Positions 8,326 through 16,426 of a DNA stretch of 21,534 nt are shown piece after piece. A program made the translations under genes and the position numbers. Numbering within the stretch: position 1 is the first letter of the stretch; every line of letters starts with the position of its first letter. The notes beneath the pieces are model-generated. The model worked only from the letters and a program-made list of their open reading frames with translations. It had not been told where the DNA came from and made no database searches. The stretch lies in assembly GCA_014084085.1 (NCBI GenBank), contig NPFB01000190.1, forward strand, positions 46,289 to 67,822, given 5' to 3'. This DNA comes from Hondaea fermentalgiana (taxonomy: Eukaryota; Sar; Bigyra; Thraustochytrida; Thraustochytriidae).

Positions 8326-9156
8326 ATGCGGGCGCGACGCGTATCCTGGGCGCTGGCGGCCTTGGCGTGCGCCGCGGCGCTCGGCGTCCACGCCGCGGAA
8401 ACTGGCGCCGCGGACGATGGCCTCGCCACTGCGGCGGCAGCAGCGACGGCCGCCGCGGACGACGACGAGTATCTGGACCTCAAGGTGGCGCCAGAGGAGC
8501 TGGACGAGGACGACGAAGAGGGCACGGAGGACGAGTACGACGATGAAGACCTGGAGTCAAATTTTCACATGGATGACTTCAGCCCAAGTCATGTCTTTAC
8601 CTTTCCGCTCGAAAGATACGAGGAGTGCTTTTACGAAGAAATCACCACTGTTCCCATCCGCGTGCGCATGGCATACTTTGTTGCGAGCGGGAACTCGCAA
8701 AAGGTCAACGTACGCGTCGCGCACACTGGGCGCAAGGGCGACGCTCATGGCGGCCAAGAAAAGGTCTTGCACGAGCAGACGGGCAAGACCGAAGGTACCT
8801 TTTCGACAATCGTGCGTGAAGCACGCGAGTACAAGTTCTGCTTTTCAAATCCTTCAGGACAAAAGAAGCACGTCACCTTTGCACTTCACGTGGGTGTGCG
8901 AAAGCGCGAGGTTGCCAAGGGGGCTGAAATTACACCTCTTGAAGAGGCTATTCGTGCCGCGCATCACGATTTGAACGATCTTGTCGCAGAGCAGAACTTT
9001 ATCGTTTCTCGCGTGCGTAGACACATGCTCACTGAGGACTCAATTGAGTTCAAGGTCTCCTTTTACACCATTGTCGAGAGCACCATTATGCTCGGGATCA
9101 CGCTGGCCCAGGTGTTCTACGTGCAGCGTCTCATCAACCAGCGCGCCTGGGTTTGA
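8326..9156 (+). CDS. p24/emp24 (TMED) family cargo receptor, GOLD domain
   Basis: p24 proteins are type I membrane cargo receptors of COPI/COPII vesicles between ER and Golgi. This one has 276 residues. A signal peptide starts at ATG 8326 (MRARRVSW, then an Ala/Leu core, likely cleavage after VHA at about residue 23). The GOLD domain runs from about residue 90 to 190 and contains the conserved cysteine pair C101 (EECFYEE) and C172 (YKFCFSN), which look p24-beta-like. A helical segment and one membrane span (FYTIVESTIMLGITLAQVFY) follow, then a short tail. Between signal peptide and GOLD domain is an unusual Asp/Glu-rich stretch (about residues 45-88). The tail ends QRLINQRAWV, with no FF motif and no dilysine. 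An in-frame ATG at 8203 and a TTG at 8188 would add an Arg/Ala-rich leader that hides the signal peptide, so I prefer 8326, which has A at -3. Confidence 0.88.
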   Translation: MRARRVSWALAALACAAALGVHAAETGAADDGLATAAAAATAAADDDEYLDLKVAPEELDEDDEEGTEDEYDDEDLESNFHMDDFSPSHVFTFPLERYEECFYEEITTVPIRVRMAYFVASGNSQKVNVRVAHTGRKGDAHGGQEKVLHEQTGKTEGTFSTIVREAREYKFCFSNPSGQKKHVTFALHVGVRKREVAKGAEITPLEEAIRAAHHDLNDLVAEQNFIVSRVRRHMLTEDSIEFKVSFYTIVESTIMLGITLAQVFYVQRLINQRAWV

Positions 9157-9242
9157 GCCTGTTAACATAACTGATTTTCGCTCCCTTTTTGGCCTTTTGC
9201 CTGTCTCTCAAAGAGCAAAAATGCCTTGCTTCGAGCGACTCT

Positions 9243-9281
9243 TGCTGCTGCTGCTGCTGCTGCTGCTACTGCTACTGCTGT
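9243..9281. repeat. CTG/TGC trinucleotide repeat
   Basis: About eight uninterrupted TGC units (9243-9267) continue with ACTGCT-type variants to about 9281. The repeat lies about 90 bases after the p24 stop codon, probably in its 3' untranslated region. Confidence 0.9.
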
Positions 9282-9543
9282 GCTTGCTCTTCCAGAGTGA
9301 CACCGGCAGCACCGCTACGAGCCTTGTAGGGCGGGCTCGGTCGAGTCGATCGCGGAAAAGCCATGTCAAGATGCTCGCATAAACTGCGAGCCAGCTGTCG
9401 GCCAAGCTCGACCTCCCACCAGGCCGCCTCTTGCTGAGAAATGGGTGCAAGAGAAGAAGATGAAGACCCCGAGATCTCCGAACTTCCCTGGAGCATAACC
9501 GTCTTTCTCCCTCTCTATCATTCATTCACAGTCAGTCATTCAA

Positions 9544-9592
9544 CCTTTCTTTTCTTTTCCTTTTCAAGCTTGTTTTCTTCTCTTTTCTTTTC
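9544..9592. repeat. Polypyrimidine (CTTTT-like) tract
   Basis: Two C/T-only blocks (9544-9565 and 9573-9592) are split by a HindIII-like AAGCTTG. Similar pyrimidine tracts appear downstream of SHMT (about 14345-14365 and 14473-14540). They could be promoter or RNA-processing elements, but nothing in the sequence decides this. Confidence 0.7.
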
Positions 9593-10035
9593 GAGTAGTA
9601 GTCGAGTCGGCTATCCCAGCATCACCATCGTCACCACCGTCGCATCTCAACTGCAATCGCCGTTCGCGCGAGCGAGCTGGGGCGGGACCGGCGGGCGAGC
9701 CGCCGATAGCTAAGAAGGGGACGTCGCGATCTCGGTCGCGCGGTTACGCAGGAGCTGCCTCGCGGACTGCGGAGAAGCTGCCGACCCATCGCAGGAGCCG
9801 GAGAAGAGCATCCGTCCATCCATCAATTTCAAGCACGGCGCCGACCAACTGACCGACTGACCGAGCAACCAATCGAGGACCAGCGGCAGACAGGATTACC
9901 TCGTTAGTGTTCGTCTGCTTTCGGCCAGATTCATCGTAGGAGGTAGCGGATCGATCTGCCTTTTGCGGGGAGCAAAACTTGAATCAAGAGGAAAGATTTG
10001 GCTTCAAGATCGACTGCTCCACAAAAAAGTGAACC

Positions 10036-11832
10036 ATGCTTAATCCTCGGCGCGGGAGACGTGAAGGGGCTGATGAGGAGGAGCTCGAAGGCTTGCGCAG
10101 CGGAAGGTCCGCCAACCAGAATGCGGTAAACTCTCCCGGACGCGAAGCGACTTCAGACTCTGGTATGAGCATGCGCGAGTTCATCAAACTCAGCCTTGCA
10201 GGCATTCTTGCTGGCTTCGTCTTTGTGACCGCCATGGATTATTTCCTCCCTTCCACTCCTTCCGTGCCAAATGTTGGCGGCGCAGCCCCATCTCCAACGC
10301 CATCAATACTTGATTCGGCACCGGGGTACTACAAGGGAACGAAAGCAGCTTCTTCATCGACGCAGTACCAGGAGCAGGGAGCGCAGGGGCAGGTGCCTGC
10401 AAGGAAAGAAACATCTGCGCCAACCCCACCCCCGCAACCGACTTGTATCCGCTCGCGGGATTTGACGCTCCCGCTCTGGGTGAAAATGTCGGATGTCAGA
10501 CGAGGGTCGCTCTCGAGACAGACGCCTCCGTCCGATGCTCAAAAGTTCTTTATTTTCGAAGACGAAAAGGCGCTCAACACGGACCTCGTGGTCAAGTGCC
10601 TCTTGGCCTCGATCGATGCCCCGCTGCCAGCAGACGGTACCCGAGATATCAATGTGGCAGATATCTTGCTGCAATCGCACGTGCAAGACCACGAGCACCT
10701 ACGTTTCGCGCTGACCGACATTGCTCTCTTGGAAGGCTTTAGGCAGCACCCAGACCGCGTGTACGACATTACAGAGGCCTCTTATATTGTGCTTGGCTAC
10801 CTTCCCTATGTATCCTTTGAACTTCCCGACACGGATATCATCCTGGACATTTGCCCATGGCTCGAGGACGGCCTCGTGTCGCACGCCGATCGGCAGCTGG
10901 CGGCCATGGATGTTCTTGACGGGTTGCCTCAGTGGTCCAACGGGACAACGCGAAATCAGTTTACTATGATTCACTCTCGGTCGCTCGGTGAACAAGGGTT
11001 GAGAACCTCCATCTCTCCAGAAGTTACGGAGCGTCTCGTGCATGGCCATGTGCGCATGTTGACAGGCTCCACGACGCTCCTTGACAAGACTCTGCGAAAG
11101 AATCTGAAAAAGAAGATTTGGAAAAAGACGCTGGGCGCGGAAGCCTTTATGAAGAACGTTCTCCGCGTTCCGCTCGTGGCGAATCCGTTTCTGTCGAAAG
11201 AGGCGTTCACCCAGACAGAACGCAGCATTCAGTACTTTTTCGACGAAGTGATTGGCGATGCGGCCGCGGCCAAATCATTGCGTAATATGCAGCATCAAAT
11301 CGTCATGTCGAGAGCGCGCATCACAGGCCACGCGCACGCCTTTGGCCTCATGGATGACCGCAAGCAGAATGCCCTCCTCATGGAGCGTGCCGAGCACTGC
11401 TTCGTCACGAACCGCGAGGTCGATACAACGGACGCGATCGGAATGGCTACGCTCTACGACGCGATCCGCGCAGGCTGTATCCCAATTTTGCTCTTCGACA
11501 ACGAGGAGCTTCCGTTCACCATGCAGGTTGACTGGACGAATGCTGTCTACATTACCGCGGGCGCGAGCTGTTTTGACAAAGCCGTGGTGGAGATCCCCAT
11601 GCTCGAAGAAATGACCCAGGCACCTCAGGCAAAAGCTTTGCATAAGACCACCCTGCGTCACTTGCTCCCCATGCTCGAGTTCCCGCCGGCCTTTGTGGAC
11701 CCTCGCGTCGAGGCCCCGGTGGCATCTGGGAATGTAACTGCGACCACAGCGCAGCGTCCGAGTGCGACGCATGCTTATGGGGTGGTCAGTGCTATTCTTG
11801 AGGAGCTAAAGCTCATGCCGCCGCGCCGTTAA
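10036..11832 (+). CDS. Exostosin-like (GT47) glycosyltransferase, type II membrane protein
   Basis: The 598-residue protein has a short charged cytoplasmic tail (1-48), one membrane span (about 50-71, rich in Leu, Ala, Gly and Phe), a Pro/Ser/Gly-rich stem (about 72-140) and a lumenal catalytic region. This is the layout of a Golgi glycosyltransferase. The best family evidence is at about residues 456-507. HCFVTNRE is followed by TLYDAIRAGCIPILLFDNEE and LPF..QVDW, matching the exostosin signature (F-C-L, then R-L-.-D-A-I-.-A-G-C-I-P-V, then LPF..v.DW). The N-terminal half of the lumenal region (about 140-400) is not recognisable to me. ATG 10036 has A at -3. GT47 enzymes use nucleotide sugars such as UDP-GlcA, UDP-GlcNAc, UDP-Gal or UDP-Xyl; the donor here cannot be told. 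A divergent related glycosyltransferase family remains possible. Confidence 0.7.
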   Translation: MLNPRRGRREGADEEELEGLRSGRSANQNAVNSPGREATSDSGMSMREFIKLSLAGILAGFVFVTAMDYFLPSTPSVPNVGGAAPSPTPSILDSAPGYYKGTKAASSSTQYQEQGAQGQVPARKETSAPTPPPQPTCIRSRDLTLPLWVKMSDVRRGSLSRQTPPSDAQKFFIFEDEKALNTDLVVKCLLASIDAPLPADGTRDINVADILLQSHVQDHEHLRFALTDIALLEGFRQHPDRVYDITEASYIVLGYLPYVSFELPDTDIILDICPWLEDGLVSHADRQLAAMDVLDGLPQWSNGTTRNQFTMIHSRSLGEQGLRTSISPEVTERLVHGHVRMLTGSTTLLDKTLRKNLKKKIWKKTLGAEAFMKNVLRVPLVANPFLSKEAFTQTERSIQYFFDEVIGDAAAAKSLRNMQHQIVMSRARITGHAHAFGLMDDRKQNALLMERAEHCFVTNREVDTTDAIGMATLYDAIRAGCIPILLFDNEELPFTMQVDWTNAVYITAGASCFDKAVVEIPMLEEMTQAPQAKALHKTTLRHLLPMLEFPPAFVDPRVEAPVASGNVTATTAQRPSATHAYGVVSAILEELKLMPPRR

Positions 11833-12600
11833 TGCGCTTCATCGGCGGTGATGGTGATGGTGACGGTGGGCTTGATCGATCTTACTTAGCCTCTGATAAT
11901 AATGCATGCAAAAGCTTGTTTGTTTTCCTCCCTTTTACAAATAGCCCCCCCCCCTTTCCCCTCGTCCTCTCGTGTAGAGAAGTACTACGAACAAGTGACA
12001 ATGCACACCTATCACTTTCGGCATCGTCATCGTGGTCATCTTGTGCGCACGACACCTTTTCCGACGGAAGGTAACACTGTTTTTTTACAAGCTATCGATC
12101 AGCAGGCAAAAGGTCGCTTGCTTGCTTGATTGATAACCGGGAAAACAACGCCAGAATACAAGCAACGGTCACTGCGTCACGCTCTCTCTCGCGCAGCTGC
12201 AGTAGCTCCCCTCTTTCCGAGTCATCATCACGGTCCTTTCCTTTCCCGACCGTGGCTAGCTAGCTTCTGCAGCTGCAGCTGCCATGCTGCCAGCCTCTAC
12301 AGCTGCTGCAGATCTTTCTTTTCGAGGAGGTTCTCGACGCCTCGGAGTCCGTATCGCTCGCAGTTCTTCCATCGCGCGCGCTTGTGCCCGCTGGTTCTCT
12401 GACAGCCACTGATCGCCCGGCGGGCAGGGGGCTACGCGGCGCGTTCTGACCCCATACTGCTACCCGGGGAGGGCCTGCTCCGGGGCCTCGCCCGCTGCTT
12501 GCGCACAGACAAAGAGGAGGGTACCGAGCGAGTCTGCACCGGCCATTGAAGGTTTCGGGAAAGCACCCGCGATGTAATGCACTGCAGGCAGGTAGGGCCT

Positions 12601-12620
12601 GGCTAGCGTGCAGGCTAGCC
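12601..12620. repeat. Inverted repeat (7-bp stem, 6-base loop)
   Basis: GGCTAGC at 12601-12607 and its exact reverse complement GCTAGCC at 12614-12620 flank the loop GTGCAG. The right arm overlaps a CCAAT motif. It may be a factor-binding site near the SHMT promoter or simply chance; function is unproven. Confidence 0.6.
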
Positions 12621-12709
12621 AATGTATGGTGACCATTCACTCACCGCCTCCTGGACGAAGTTTAGCTCTTCTTGTTCCTCTCCTTTGGATTGCTGTTGGC
12701 TGGTTTTTG

Positions 12710-12736
12710 TTCTTCTTCTTCTTCTTCTTCTTCTTC
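12710..12736. repeat. TTC trinucleotide repeat
   Basis: Nine perfect TTC units, followed by TGCTTCTTC, lie about 175 bases before the SHMT start codon, probably in its 5' leader or promoter. Confidence 0.95.
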
Positions 12737-12854
12737 TGCTTCTTCGGCCGGCTGCTCGCTCTCCTCCGAGGGCGTTGGTAACCGGCAGCGGCAGATTCAC
12801 AACGACTTGGTTGGCGACGCACGCATCGCAGAGCCGAGGCAGGAGAGCAGAAGT

Positions 12855-12875
12855 AGCAGCAGCAGCAGCAGCAGC
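12855..12875. repeat. AGC trinucleotide repeat in SHMT leader
   Basis: Seven perfect AGC units are followed by imperfect GGC/AGC/AGG units up to about 12909, immediately before the SHMT ATG. In the SHMT frame this would encode poly-Ser, but no ATG precedes it in that frame. Confidence 0.95.
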
Positions 12876-12911
12876 GGCAGCAGCAGGAGCAGCGAGCGAG
12901 CAGCGAGCAAG

Positions 12912-14279
12912 ATGGCGCAGCTGCCCGGACAAAAGTCGCTCCAGGAACATGACCCGGAGCTGTTCGCGCTCCTCGAGCAGGAGGCCGAGCGGCAGCGCGG
13001 CGGCCTCGAGCTGATCGCCAGCGAGAACTTTACGTCGACCGCGGTGATGCAGACTCTGGGAAGCTGCCTCACCAACAAGTATGCCGAGGGCATGCCCGGG
13101 AAGCGTTACTACGGTGGCAACCAGATCATCGACCAGGTCGAGACCATGTGCATGAAGCGCGCACTCAAGGCGTACCGGCTCAACGAGGAGGAGTGGGGCG
13201 TGAACGTGGCGCCGTACAGTGGATCGCCAGCCAACTTTGCCGCCTTCACCGCCGTCCTGCGCCCGCACGACCGCATCATGGGTCTTGACCTGCCCTCGGG
13301 TGGCCACCTTACGCACGGCTTTTACACGCTCGACAAGAAGACCGGCGAGCGCAAAAACATCTCGGCCACCTCGGCGTACTTTGAGAGCCTTCCCTACACT
13401 GTGCACCCGGAGACCGGACTCATCGACTTTGACCGCCTCGCCGATCTTGCGCGCACCTTCAAGCCGGCGCTCATCATTTGCGGCGGCTCCGCGTACCCCC
13501 GCGAGTGGGACTACAAGCGCTTCCGCGAGATCGCGAACGAGAACGGCGCCCTTCTTCTCTGCGACATGGCGCACATCTCGGGCCTCGTCGCCACCGAGGA
13601 GGCCGACAGCCCGTTCGAGTACGCCGACATTGTCACCACCACCACGCACAAGTCTCTTCGTGGCCCGCGCGCGGCCATGATCTTCTACAAGAAGGATGAG
13701 CGCGAGTTTGGCCCCAAGATCGACGCCGCTGTTTTCCCCGGTCTTCAGGGTGGCCCGCACGAGAACGCCATTGGCGCCATCGCCACGCAGCTCAAGGAGG
13801 TAATGAGTCCCGAGTTCAAGGAGTACGCTGGCCAGGTCAAGAAGAACGCACAGGCTCTCGGTGCGGCTCTCAGCAAGTACGGCTACAAGCTCGCCACCGG
13901 CGGTACCGACAACCACCTTCTCCTCTGGGATCTTCGTCCCCAGGAGATCACGGGCTCCAAGATCGAGACCCTCTGCGACCGCTGCCACATTACGCTGAAC
14001 AAGAACGCAGTGCCCGGAGACAAGTCCGCACTTTCTCCCGGCGGTGTCCGCCTCGGAACGCCTGCGCTCACCACGCGCGGCTTCACCGAGTCTGAGTTCG
14101 AAAAGGTTGCCGAGTTCTTGCACCGCGCCGTCGAGATCGCTGGCAAGATCCAGCAGGAGCACGGCAAGGCCCTCAAGGCCTTCAAGGCCGGCCTTGACAA
14201 CAACGCTGAGCTCGAAAAGCTCAAGGAGGATGTTCATGCTTTTGCCAAGCCCTTCCCTATGCCTGGCGTTGGCTTCTAA
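12912..14279 (+). CDS. SHMT: Serine hydroxymethyltransferase, cytosolic type
   Basis: This PLP enzyme interconverts serine plus tetrahydrofolate with glycine plus 5,10-methylene-tetrahydrofolate, the main entry of one-carbon units. The 455-residue protein is full length for a cytosolic isoform. Landmarks are [11 protein letters not shown] near the N-terminus, [45 protein letters not shown] and the PLP-lysine motif [12 protein letters not shown] with Lys247. The segment [18 protein letters not shown] resembles plant-type cytosolic SHMT. I chose ATG 12912 (A at -3, G at +4) because the protein then begins close to the family N-terminus. The frame is open back to a TAG at 12663 but has no ATG there. 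No transit peptide is visible. Codon use is strongly C/G-ending, more so than in the GT10 gene, which suggests high expression (inference). Confidence 0.97.
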   Translation: MAQLPGQKSLQEHDPELFALLEQEAERQRGGLELIASENFTSTAVMQTLGSCLTNKYAEGMPGKRYYGGNQIIDQVETMCMKRALKAYRLNEEEWGVNVAPYSGSPANFAAFTAVLRPHDRIMGLDLPSGGHLTHGFYTLDKKTGERKNISATSAYFESLPYTVHPETGLIDFDRLADLARTFKPALIICGGSAYPREWDYKRFREIANENGALLLCDMAHISGLVATEEADSPFEYADIVTTTTHKSLRGPRAAMIFYKKDEREFGPKIDAAVFPGLQGGPHENAIGAIATQLKEVMSPEFKEYAGQVKKNAQALGAALSKYGYKLATGGTDNHLLLWDLRPQEITGSKIETLCDRCHITLNKNAVPGDKSALSPGGVRLGTPALTTRGFTESEFEKVAEFLHRAVEIAGKIQQEHGKALKAFKAGLDNNAELEKLKEDVHAFAKPFPMPGVGF

Positions 14280-14920
14280 ACAAAACAAAACAAAAATGCA
14301 CGTGAGCAAGTAAGCAAGCAAGCGCGAAGCCAAGTCAAGCTTGTTTTTCTTCTTCTTCTTCTCCTTCGTTTCCCTTTTCGGTCGTGTTTCACTGACTGTT
14401 TTATGCCTGCGCGATGCCCTTCTGGTTCTCAAGAAGAGAGCTGGTTGATGCTGCAAAGGCCTGATATCATCTTTTTTTACTTTCTTTCTTTCTTTTTTTC
14501 CTTTCTTTCATCTCTTTTTTATCCTCCTTTTCGGCCCTTGTTGCTCCTTGAGCGACTCTGCCAGAGCCCTTGGCCGCAGCAGCGGCATACATTAACCGAC
14601 GCTGTGGAGTTGTGACCATCTGGTATAGTCTTGACACGTCACGGTCTGATGGCATGATCAGATATCCTCGGTCGGAAGGTGTCGGCAACTCGGGCGAGCG
14701 CGAAATGGCCGCCTCTCTTCGGGCCTGATGCAATTGGCCGCTCAGCTACTTGAATGTGAGTATGCCTGGATGGTGTATACCATCACTGACAGCGCAGCTC
14801 AGCGGACCTGATGGATACACGTGCATTCCACGGAGAACAATCCAGACAGCGGCACGGCCTTTCCGGTAAGCAGGGCCGAAGTTCCGAGGTCCCAACAGTG
14901 CATTATGAAAAGTGCGAGCT

Positions 14921-14960
14921 GCCGAGCCGAGCCGAGCCGAGCCGAGCCGAGTCGAGTCGA
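14921..14960. repeat. GCCGA pentanucleotide tandem repeat
   Basis: Six perfect GCCGA units (14921-14950) are followed by two GTCGA variants to 14960. The array is about 425 bases upstream of the SDR start. Confidence 0.95.
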
Positions 14961-15173
14961 CCGAGCCCGAAGCCAAGGCGTTCTGAGTTGAGTCGTCTCG
15001 AATCGTGTTGTGCTCAGGCGTCCTTTGCTCTCGACGATGATGACCCAAGCCGAGTTATGACCGAGTCGCGTCGCGCCGCGCCGATCCGAACGTCACGAAA
15101 CCTGGTTTGGCCGCGCCAAAGCATGAGGCGGACCGCAACTTAATGCGAGGCAAGGCAAGGCAACGCAGTGCAT

Positions 15174-15236
15174 AAGGCAAAAGGCAGAAGGCAAAAGGCA
15201 GAAGGCAAAAGGCAGAAGGCAGAAGGCAGAAGGCAG
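15174..15236. repeat. 7-bp tandem repeat AAGGCA[A/G] x 9
   Basis: Nine contiguous heptanucleotides are present, first alternating AAGGCAA and AAGGCAG, then four AAGGCAG in a row. Degenerate AAGG pieces occur on both sides (about 15146-15165 and 15237-15260). The array ends about 150 bases before the SDR start codon and leaves one strand almost pyrimidine-free over the block. Confidence 0.95.
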
Positions 15237-15385
15237 AAGGTAAGGTAGGCAGAAAGCAAGGCCAATCGGAGAGCGAGCAAAACCGCAACACCAGCCAGCA
15301 GAAAAGTCAACCAGAAAAGCAAAGTCAAATCAAGCAAAGCAAAACCAAGAACTAGAAATTCCTCTACGATACCACACAGGAATAA

Positions 15386-16126
15386 ATGAGCAAGGGTACA
15401 GCTTTGGTTGTGGGCGCTTCGCGTGGCATTGGACGTGGGCTCGCCACTCGTCTAAAAAATGATGGCTACAAGGTCATCGCCACGGTTCGCGAAGCTCCTT
15501 CTGGCGAGCCCTTGTCCGCGTTCGACAAAGTTATCGAGGGCGTGGATGTCACGGACACCCAAGCATGCCGCGACGCTCTGCGCGCCGGGCTTGCTGACGT
15601 AGATCAGATTGACCTTCTCGTATATAACGCTGGCATTGCCGTTCTTGTTGACAACTTCGCCACGGAACCTGTCGCCGACGTTGACATTGACGGCGTGGCG
15701 AGACAAATGGATGTCAATGCCATCGGTGCGCTCCGCGTTCTTCAGGCCGTCGATGACAAGCTCAAGCGCGGCGCCAAAGTCTTATTTCTAAGCACCATCC
15801 TCGCTTCGCTTCAGACGGACTTCAAGGGTACCATGCACGGGTACCGCGCTTCGAAGGCAGCGCTCAATATGCTTGGCAAGAACATCAGCTTCGAGTACGG
15901 CAAGCGCGGCATCGCCGTTACACTCGCGCATCCAGGTCTCGTCAAAACTGACATGACCAACTACATGGATGGCGCGATCAGCGTCGACGACTCCGTCTCC
16001 GGACTTGTGCGCGTTATCGAGCGCATGTCGCTCAGCGAGGTCGCTTCCAGTGACGACCCCAGCACTACCAAGTCGTACCACGGCGCTTTGGTCGACGCCA
16101 CCACCGGCGACCTCATCCCGTGGTGA
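15386..16126 (+). CDS. Short-chain dehydrogenase/reductase (SDR), classical type
   Basis: A 246-residue NAD(P)-dependent oxidoreductase with a Rossmann fold, full length for a classical SDR. The cofactor-binding glycine motif is GASRGIG (residues 10-16), the NAG motif is at 81-83, and the structural Asn is N111. The catalytic YxxxK is Y153-x3-K157, with S141 (or S136) as the likely catalytic serine. AHPGLVKTDM (181-190) is the usual segment after the active site. Arg35 at the end of the second strand (IATVRE) hints at NADPH preference, which is inference. The overall pattern resembles the CsgA/C-factor-like SDR subgroup; the substrate cannot be told. There is no signal peptide or organelle signal, so it is probably cytosolic. 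ATG 15386 has T at -3, a weaker context than its neighbours, but no better in-frame ATG lies nearby and the protein starts right at the Rossmann fold. Confidence 0.93.
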   Translation: MSKGTALVVGASRGIGRGLATRLKNDGYKVIATVREAPSGEPLSAFDKVIEGVDVTDTQACRDALRAGLADVDQIDLLVYNAGIAVLVDNFATEPVADVDIDGVARQMDVNAIGALRVLQAVDDKLKRGAKVLFLSTILASLQTDFKGTMHGYRASKAALNMLGKNISFEYGKRGIAVTLAHPGLVKTDMTNYMDGAISVDDSVSGLVRVIERMSLSEVASSDDPSTTKSYHGALVDATTGDLIPW

Positions 16127-16310
16127 TTTTCCGCCCATCTTTTTCTTTTTCCTCTCGAGAAGAAGTAAGGAAGGCAGGCAGAACATGTCCCCATCGTACT
16201 CTCACTCCGAGTCAAGCCGAGCAAATCATCTCCCGCAGTGGGCTAATCGATAAGTAATGAAGTTATCCCAGACTTTCATGATGGATTCCATGTCCGGTGG
16301 ACAACGAGTC

Positions 16311-16350
16311 ATGCCATGCCATGCCAGGCCATGCCATGCCATGCCATGTC
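16311..16350. repeat. ATGCC pentanucleotide repeat
   Basis: Eight 5-bp units, mostly perfect ATGCC with one AGGCC and one terminal ATGTC, lie about 185 bases after the SDR stop. Confidence 0.93.
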
Positions 16351-16394
16351 TGAACGGACACTTGACGACGTCGAGTTTCTCCAAAGCGACTGAA

Positions 16395-16426
16395 CGGCTT
16401 GAGCGAGCAGCTGCTCGCTCGAGCCG
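16395..16426. repeat. 32-bp near-perfect palindrome
   Basis: The left half CGGCTTGAGCGAGCAG is followed immediately by CTGCTCGCTCGAGCCG. The halves are reverse complements at 15 of 16 positions, and the one mismatch would be a G-U wobble in RNA. The central 20 bp are perfect and there is no spacer. It lies 268 bases after the SDR stop and 185 before the GCN5 ATG. It could be a dimeric-factor binding site or a cruciform/hairpin element; position does not decide which. Confidence 0.85.

Larger units (their letters stand above)
9157..10035 (+). promoter_or_regulatory. Intergenic region p24 / GT47 with repeats
   Basis: This 879-bp gap holds the p24 3' end and the GT47 upstream region. It contains a CTG-type triplet repeat (9243-9281), a long pyrimidine tract (9544-9592) and short ACTGACCG-like duplications with a CCAAT near 9870. 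A 90-codon open frame (9441-9713) crosses the pyrimidine tract and reads as Ser/Phe-rich low complexity, so I do not call it a gene. No tRNA or other RNA gene was recognised. Confidence 0.35.
11833..12911 (+). promoter_or_regulatory. Intergenic region GT47 / SHMT with repeats
   Basis: This 1,079-bp gap carries the GT47 3' end and the SHMT upstream region. It holds a GATGGT-like duplication just after the GT47 stop, a run of ten C residues (11945-11954), clustered CTGCAG/GCTAGC palindromes (about 12253-12310), a small hairpin (12601-12620) abutting a CCAAT sequence (12619-12623), and TTC and AGC triplet repeats close to the SHMT start. The CCAAT lies 289 bases before the SHMT ATG and could be a promoter box. 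No gene is supported. Confidence 0.35.
14280..15385 (+). promoter_or_regulatory. Intergenic region SHMT / SDR with repeats
   Basis: This 1,106-bp gap begins with CAAAA-type repeats and AAGC units (SHMT 3' end), followed by pyrimidine tracts (about 14345-14365 and 14473-14540). The middle section (about 14560-14900) has no pattern I recognise. Two tandem arrays then precede the SDR gene: GCCGA (14921-14960) and a 7-bp AAGGCAR array (15174-15236). Short open frames crossing the region are repeat-derived, and I do not call any of them a gene. Confidence 0.35.

Noticed and set aside
7773..8525. 250-codon minus-strand frame over the p24 5' end
   Set aside because: Begins with poly-Ser from the complement of the acidic region; low complexity, overlaps the supported p24 gene.
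9441..9713. 90-codon plus-strand frame in the p24/GT47 gap
   Set aside because: Mostly Ser/Phe from a pyrimidine tract; no family resemblance.
12615..14456. 613-codon open frame antisense to SHMT, longer than SHMT itself
   Set aside because: It mirrors SHMT codons through the whole gene and extends only into repeat-rich flanks. The product has poly-Lys and poly-Ala runs from the TTC and AGC repeats and no family resemblance.
15174..15236. Regular repeats that might suggest a CRISPR array
   Set aside because: Units are 7 bp and directly contiguous with no spacers; this is a simple tandem repeat in a eukaryotic genome.
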